Assembly: GCA_038239195.1 (NCBI GenBank)
Contig: JBBSEZ010000190.1
Span: 1-17,558, forward strand
Reading direction: 5' to 3'
DNA length: 17,558 bases
Source of the DNA: JBBSEZ01 sp038239195
GTDB taxonomy: Bacteria; Planctomycetota; Planctomycetia; Gemmatales; Gemmataceae
In this document: piece by piece, positions 15,733 through 17,558 of the stretch
Position numbering within the stretch: position 1 is the first letter of the stretch
Layout: each line of letters starts with the position of its first letter
The notes under the pieces: generated by a model
Told to the model about the DNA's origin: nothing
What the model saw: only the letters and a program-made list of their open reading frames with translations
Databases searched by the model: none
Position numbers and translations under genes: made by a program

Positions 15733-15984
15733 TCAGCGCTTGGTGTCTCTCGGCTCGAGCGGCCCCGGCACGTGACCGCCCTCGCGGCGCAACTCCTTCT
15801 CCAACTCCTCGGCCTTGGCCGCATAGTTCGCCTCGTTGACGTCTTCCGGCGCGACCCCCGGGCGCGCCGGAGGCGGCGGCGGTGGTTCCACGACCTCTTC
15901 CTTTCGCTCGCCGAGCTGTTTCAGGCCGATACAGCCCGGGCCGGCGCTGGCGAGCAATAGAACGAGCCAACCGATCCGCTTCAT
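15733..15984 (-). CDS. Small exported protein, possible lipoprotein
   Basis: The 83-residue product has an N-terminal export signal (MKRIGWLVLLLASAGPGC) with a cysteine at 18. The residues before it (GPG) are not a standard lipobox, so lipidation is possible but unsure. A run of prolines after EEVVE (about 32-40) is followed by a charged helical part, EANYAAKAEELEKELRREGG. No family was recognised. Its ATG overlaps the stop of the upstream gene by four bases (ATGA), so the two exported products are probably made together. It ends 63 bases from the convergent TPR/peptidase gene. Confidence 0.7.
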   Translation of the reverse strand: MKRIGWLVLLLASAGPGCIGLKQLGERKEEVVEPPPPPPARPGVAPEDVNEANYAAKAEELEKELRREGGHVPGPLEPRDTKR

Positions 15985-16514
15985 CGCTTGTCCTCCCGTA
16001 CGCTCGCCGTCCGCGCGGCCGCTCCCCCGACGGTGCGCCCCTGCCCCGACAGCGTGGCCGTCGCCGGCGTCGCGCCTTCTTCCAGTTCGCCGGCGCCGAG
16101 CAACCGGCTCGTCTGTTGCTTGTAGACCTCGCAGGCCTGGTCGTAGAGGCGCTGGGCCTCCTCTTCCATCTTGGGGTCGTTCTTTTCGCGGGCGACGTCG
16201 CGCAACTTGTCGCAGACCTCGGCGCGGCGCTCGAAGGCGTTCTTGAAGCGCTTGAAGTCGGCGGCCTTGCCGGCGCTCGGCGGCCGAGGGGCCGCGACGG
16301 GCGCCTCGGCCGCCTCGGCGGTTTTCTCCCCAGGCAGCGGCTCCGATTTCAGGTCGTCCGCCTTGGCCTTGCCGCCGAACAAGTTGTGCCACCAGTCGGA
16401 CCCGAACGTGGCGCCGTTGTGCTTGTTGCTGCCGGGCGACTGCGCCACGGCGGCGCCCCCCATCAGGCCCAGCAGCAGCACGGCGGCGCTCCCCCCGATT
16501 TTCAGCGTGCGCAT
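15981..16514 (-). CDS. Exported helical protein of unknown function
   Basis: The 177-residue product begins with a clear signal peptide (MRTLKIGGSAAVLLLGLMGG, then AAVAQ, cleavage after VAQ). Next come a tryptophan-containing patch (GSDWWHNLFGGKAK), an Ala/Pro/Glu-rich low-complexity linker, and a charged helical region (KRFKNAFERRAEVCDKLRDV, then EEEAQRLYDQACEVYKQQTS) with two cysteines. The end is rich in Thr and Ala. No family was recognised. I start at 16514 because the signal peptide begins there and a GGGG-rich ribosome site (ggaaaggggcc) precedes it; the longer open frame to 16820 lacks support. The downstream small exported gene overlaps by four bases, suggesting a functional pair at the cell envelope. 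Confidence 0.75.
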   Translation of the reverse strand: MRTLKIGGSAAVLLLGLMGGAAVAQSPGSNKHNGATFGSDWWHNLFGGKAKADDLKSEPLPGEKTAEAAEAPVAAPRPPSAGKAADFKRFKNAFERRAEVCDKLRDVAREKNDPKMEEEAQRLYDQACEVYKQQTSRLLGAGELEEGATPATATLSGQGRTVGGAAARTASVREDKR

Positions 16515-17277
16515 GGCCCCTTTCCCCCATTCGGGTCGGTCGGCCGCCCGCCAGGAGCGCCCCATCGCCCCCGCCGGTCGCTCGGCCGACGCCTGTATTC
16601 GATGTGTTCTGTGAGAGGGAGACGCTATGCCAAAGAAAGGAGGGCCTGTCCAGAGCAACATTCGGGGGCGGACGACGGAAGCATTGCCAGAACGCGGGCC
16701 TGGACATGGGAACCTCTCTGTTCCAGAGTGGCGGTTGTCGGCCTTGTGTTCGCGCGGACCGCATTTCGCGGCGCAAGATCGCCGCGCGGACGTTTCGCCC
16801 CCGCTCCCCCGAGGGGGCAATCGCGTCGAGCAGATCGAGCAGATTCAGATTGGGGGGGTTGGAGAGCAAGGCTGGGTTTGAGGAGGCGTGGGGATTGTCG
16901 GGGCTGGGGAGACATTTGCAAGGGCGAATCTAGTTATATTTGAAATGGTCGCAGATGGGCTCGCCGATCCTTGCCCGGCAGCCCCTGCCCCGGCTGGCGT
17001 TCCTTCGCTATCTTCTTGCTTTCGCCGGTCGGCCGTGGGAAGAGCTACCGCACCTGACGGGCCCAAAAAGGGCGCCGAGAGGGCGGAAACTCGCAACGAA
17101 CCGAGGTGGGAGGGCCATCTCATGGCTCGTGCTCGAGGGGGCCGCGCCCGGCGGAGAAAGCCACATTCGCGTATTGGGGGACCGGCTCGATGGGCCTCCC
17201 GCCCCACGCCGGCGCCGCGAGCGAGAACTTCAGCTACCACACGATGCCTGGGAAAGAACGGCCTCGAGCGAATGAAC
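16515..17277. other. Long region without a convincing gene
   Basis: Several short frames are open on both strands, but none combines a ribosome-binding site with the GC-rich third codon positions of the neighbours. The best candidate, an ATG at 16627 preceded by gagggag, has mixed third positions. An AT-rich pocket, ctagttatatttgaaatg, lies at 16930-16947 and could contain a promoter. A C-rich/G-rich hairpin (gccccc...gggggc) lies near 16798-16820. The part close to 16514 should hold the promoter of the exported gene pair. This may be decayed gene sequence. Confidence 0.45.
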
Positions 17278-17333
17278 GGGCAGAGTTGGCCTCCGCGACG
17301 TTGCCGCTGTGGCCGGAACGGCCAACTTTGCCC
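17278..17333. terminator. Stem-loop downstream of the prephenate dehydratase gene
   Basis: The arms 17278-17291 (gggcagagttggcc) and 17320-17333 (ggccaactttgccc) are complementary over 14 bases with one mismatch. Inner pairs (tccg with cgga) lengthen the stem. It starts 45 bases past the stop of the minus-strand gene, a plausible transcription end, but there is no U-rich tail. A dispersed repeat is the alternative. Confidence 0.5.
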
Positions 17334-17377
17334 GGCCACCTTGCGAAGAAAAGAAAGCGCCGCTGGATCGGGCTCGC

Positions 17378-17558
17378 TCACACCGCCGCCTTCGCCATCG
17401 GGAACGAGCCCAGCACCGTCATCTCCAGGCAGTGCTCCGTCAGCGCCTTCAGCGTCTTGCTCACCCGCGCGTCTTCGTGGTGCCCCTCGACGTCGGCGAA
17501 GAACAAATACTCCGGCTTGGGCCCCCGCGCCGGGAACGACTCGATCCACGTCAGGTTG
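17378..17558 (-). CDS. pheA: Prephenate dehydratase, ACT-domain C-terminus (5' end outside window)
   Basis: The 59 visible residues read NLTWIESFPARGPKPEYLFF, then ADVEGHHEDARVSKTLKALT, ending in CLEMTVLGSFPMAKAAV. This is the ACT regulatory domain that ends prephenate dehydratase (L-phenylalanine synthesis, prephenate to phenylpyruvate), with the usual order NLT-x-IES-x-P, EY-x-FF-x-D-x-EGH, then VLGS-x-P. In characterised enzymes the ESRP motif helps bind phenylalanine for feedback inhibition; here it reads ESFP. The catalytic domain, and any fused chorismate mutase domain, lie outside the window. The gene is cut by the window edge, so completeness cannot be judged. A stem-loop follows 45 bases after the stop. 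Confidence 0.9.
   Translation of the reverse strand, partial: NLTWIESFPARGPKPEYLFFADVEGHHEDARVSKTLKALTEHCLEMTVLGSFPMAKAAV

Noticed and set aside
16627..16881. An 84-codon frame with a plausible gagggag ribosome site
   Set aside because: Third codon positions are mixed rather than GC-rich, the composition is unlike the neighbours, and no domain is visible.

Overview
The window is GC-rich (I judge about 65-70 %, not computed) chromosomal DNA, most likely from the Planctomycetota and probably a Gemmata-like lineage. The reasons are two TIGR02996-type proteins with leucine-rich-repeat-like tails (a family expanded in Gemmata relatives), an exported sulfatase next to an exported WD40 protein, a large TPR/metallopeptidase protein, and many scattered palindromic repeats between genes. 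No tRNA, rRNA, CRISPR array or prophage was seen.

Layout. 1-132 is the tail of an IS630-type transposase, followed by a large inverted repeat (137-244). 276-2005 (+) is a YmdB-family phosphodiesterase gene coupled by an ATGA overlap to a TIGR02996/LRR gene. 2055-2841 (-) is a two-gene unit of unknown function whose second product is a coiled coil with a glycine-zipper membrane tail. 2842-3256 is a regulatory region holding a very good sigma-54-type -24/-12 promoter and an upstream dyad. It serves dnaK (3257-5221, +), which ends in a strong stem-loop terminator. 5332-5673 (+) is a small gene of unknown function, followed by a REP-like hairpin. 5931-7229 (-) is a sulfatase-fold protein that has lost its active-site motifs. 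7230-7768 is non-coding and carries a palindromic repeat and a C-rich degenerate tandem repeat.

7769-11388 (-) reads as one operon: exported seven-bladed WD40 protein, then exported sulfatase with an intact CAPSR motif, then TIGR02996/LRR protein (ATGA overlap with the sulfatase). 11389-11827 is a graveyard holding a WD40 tail relic, a compound hairpin and a possible orphan coding tail. 11828-12823 (-) is a CtBP-like D-2-hydroxyacid dehydrogenase. 13003-15669 (+) is an exported TPR protein with a central gluzincin (HELVH) domain. 15733-16514 (-) is a coupled pair of small exported proteins. 16515-17377 has no convincing gene, and 17378-17558 (-) is the ACT-domain end of prephenate dehydratase.

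The most notable signals are the sigma-54-type architecture in front of dnaK, the repeated coupling of a TIGR02996 gene to an upstream phospho/sulfo-hydrolase gene, the inactive-looking sulfatase, and the WD40-sulfatase-LRR operon. Nothing here is a clear new defence or mobile system. All family assignments come from reading motifs, without database searches.
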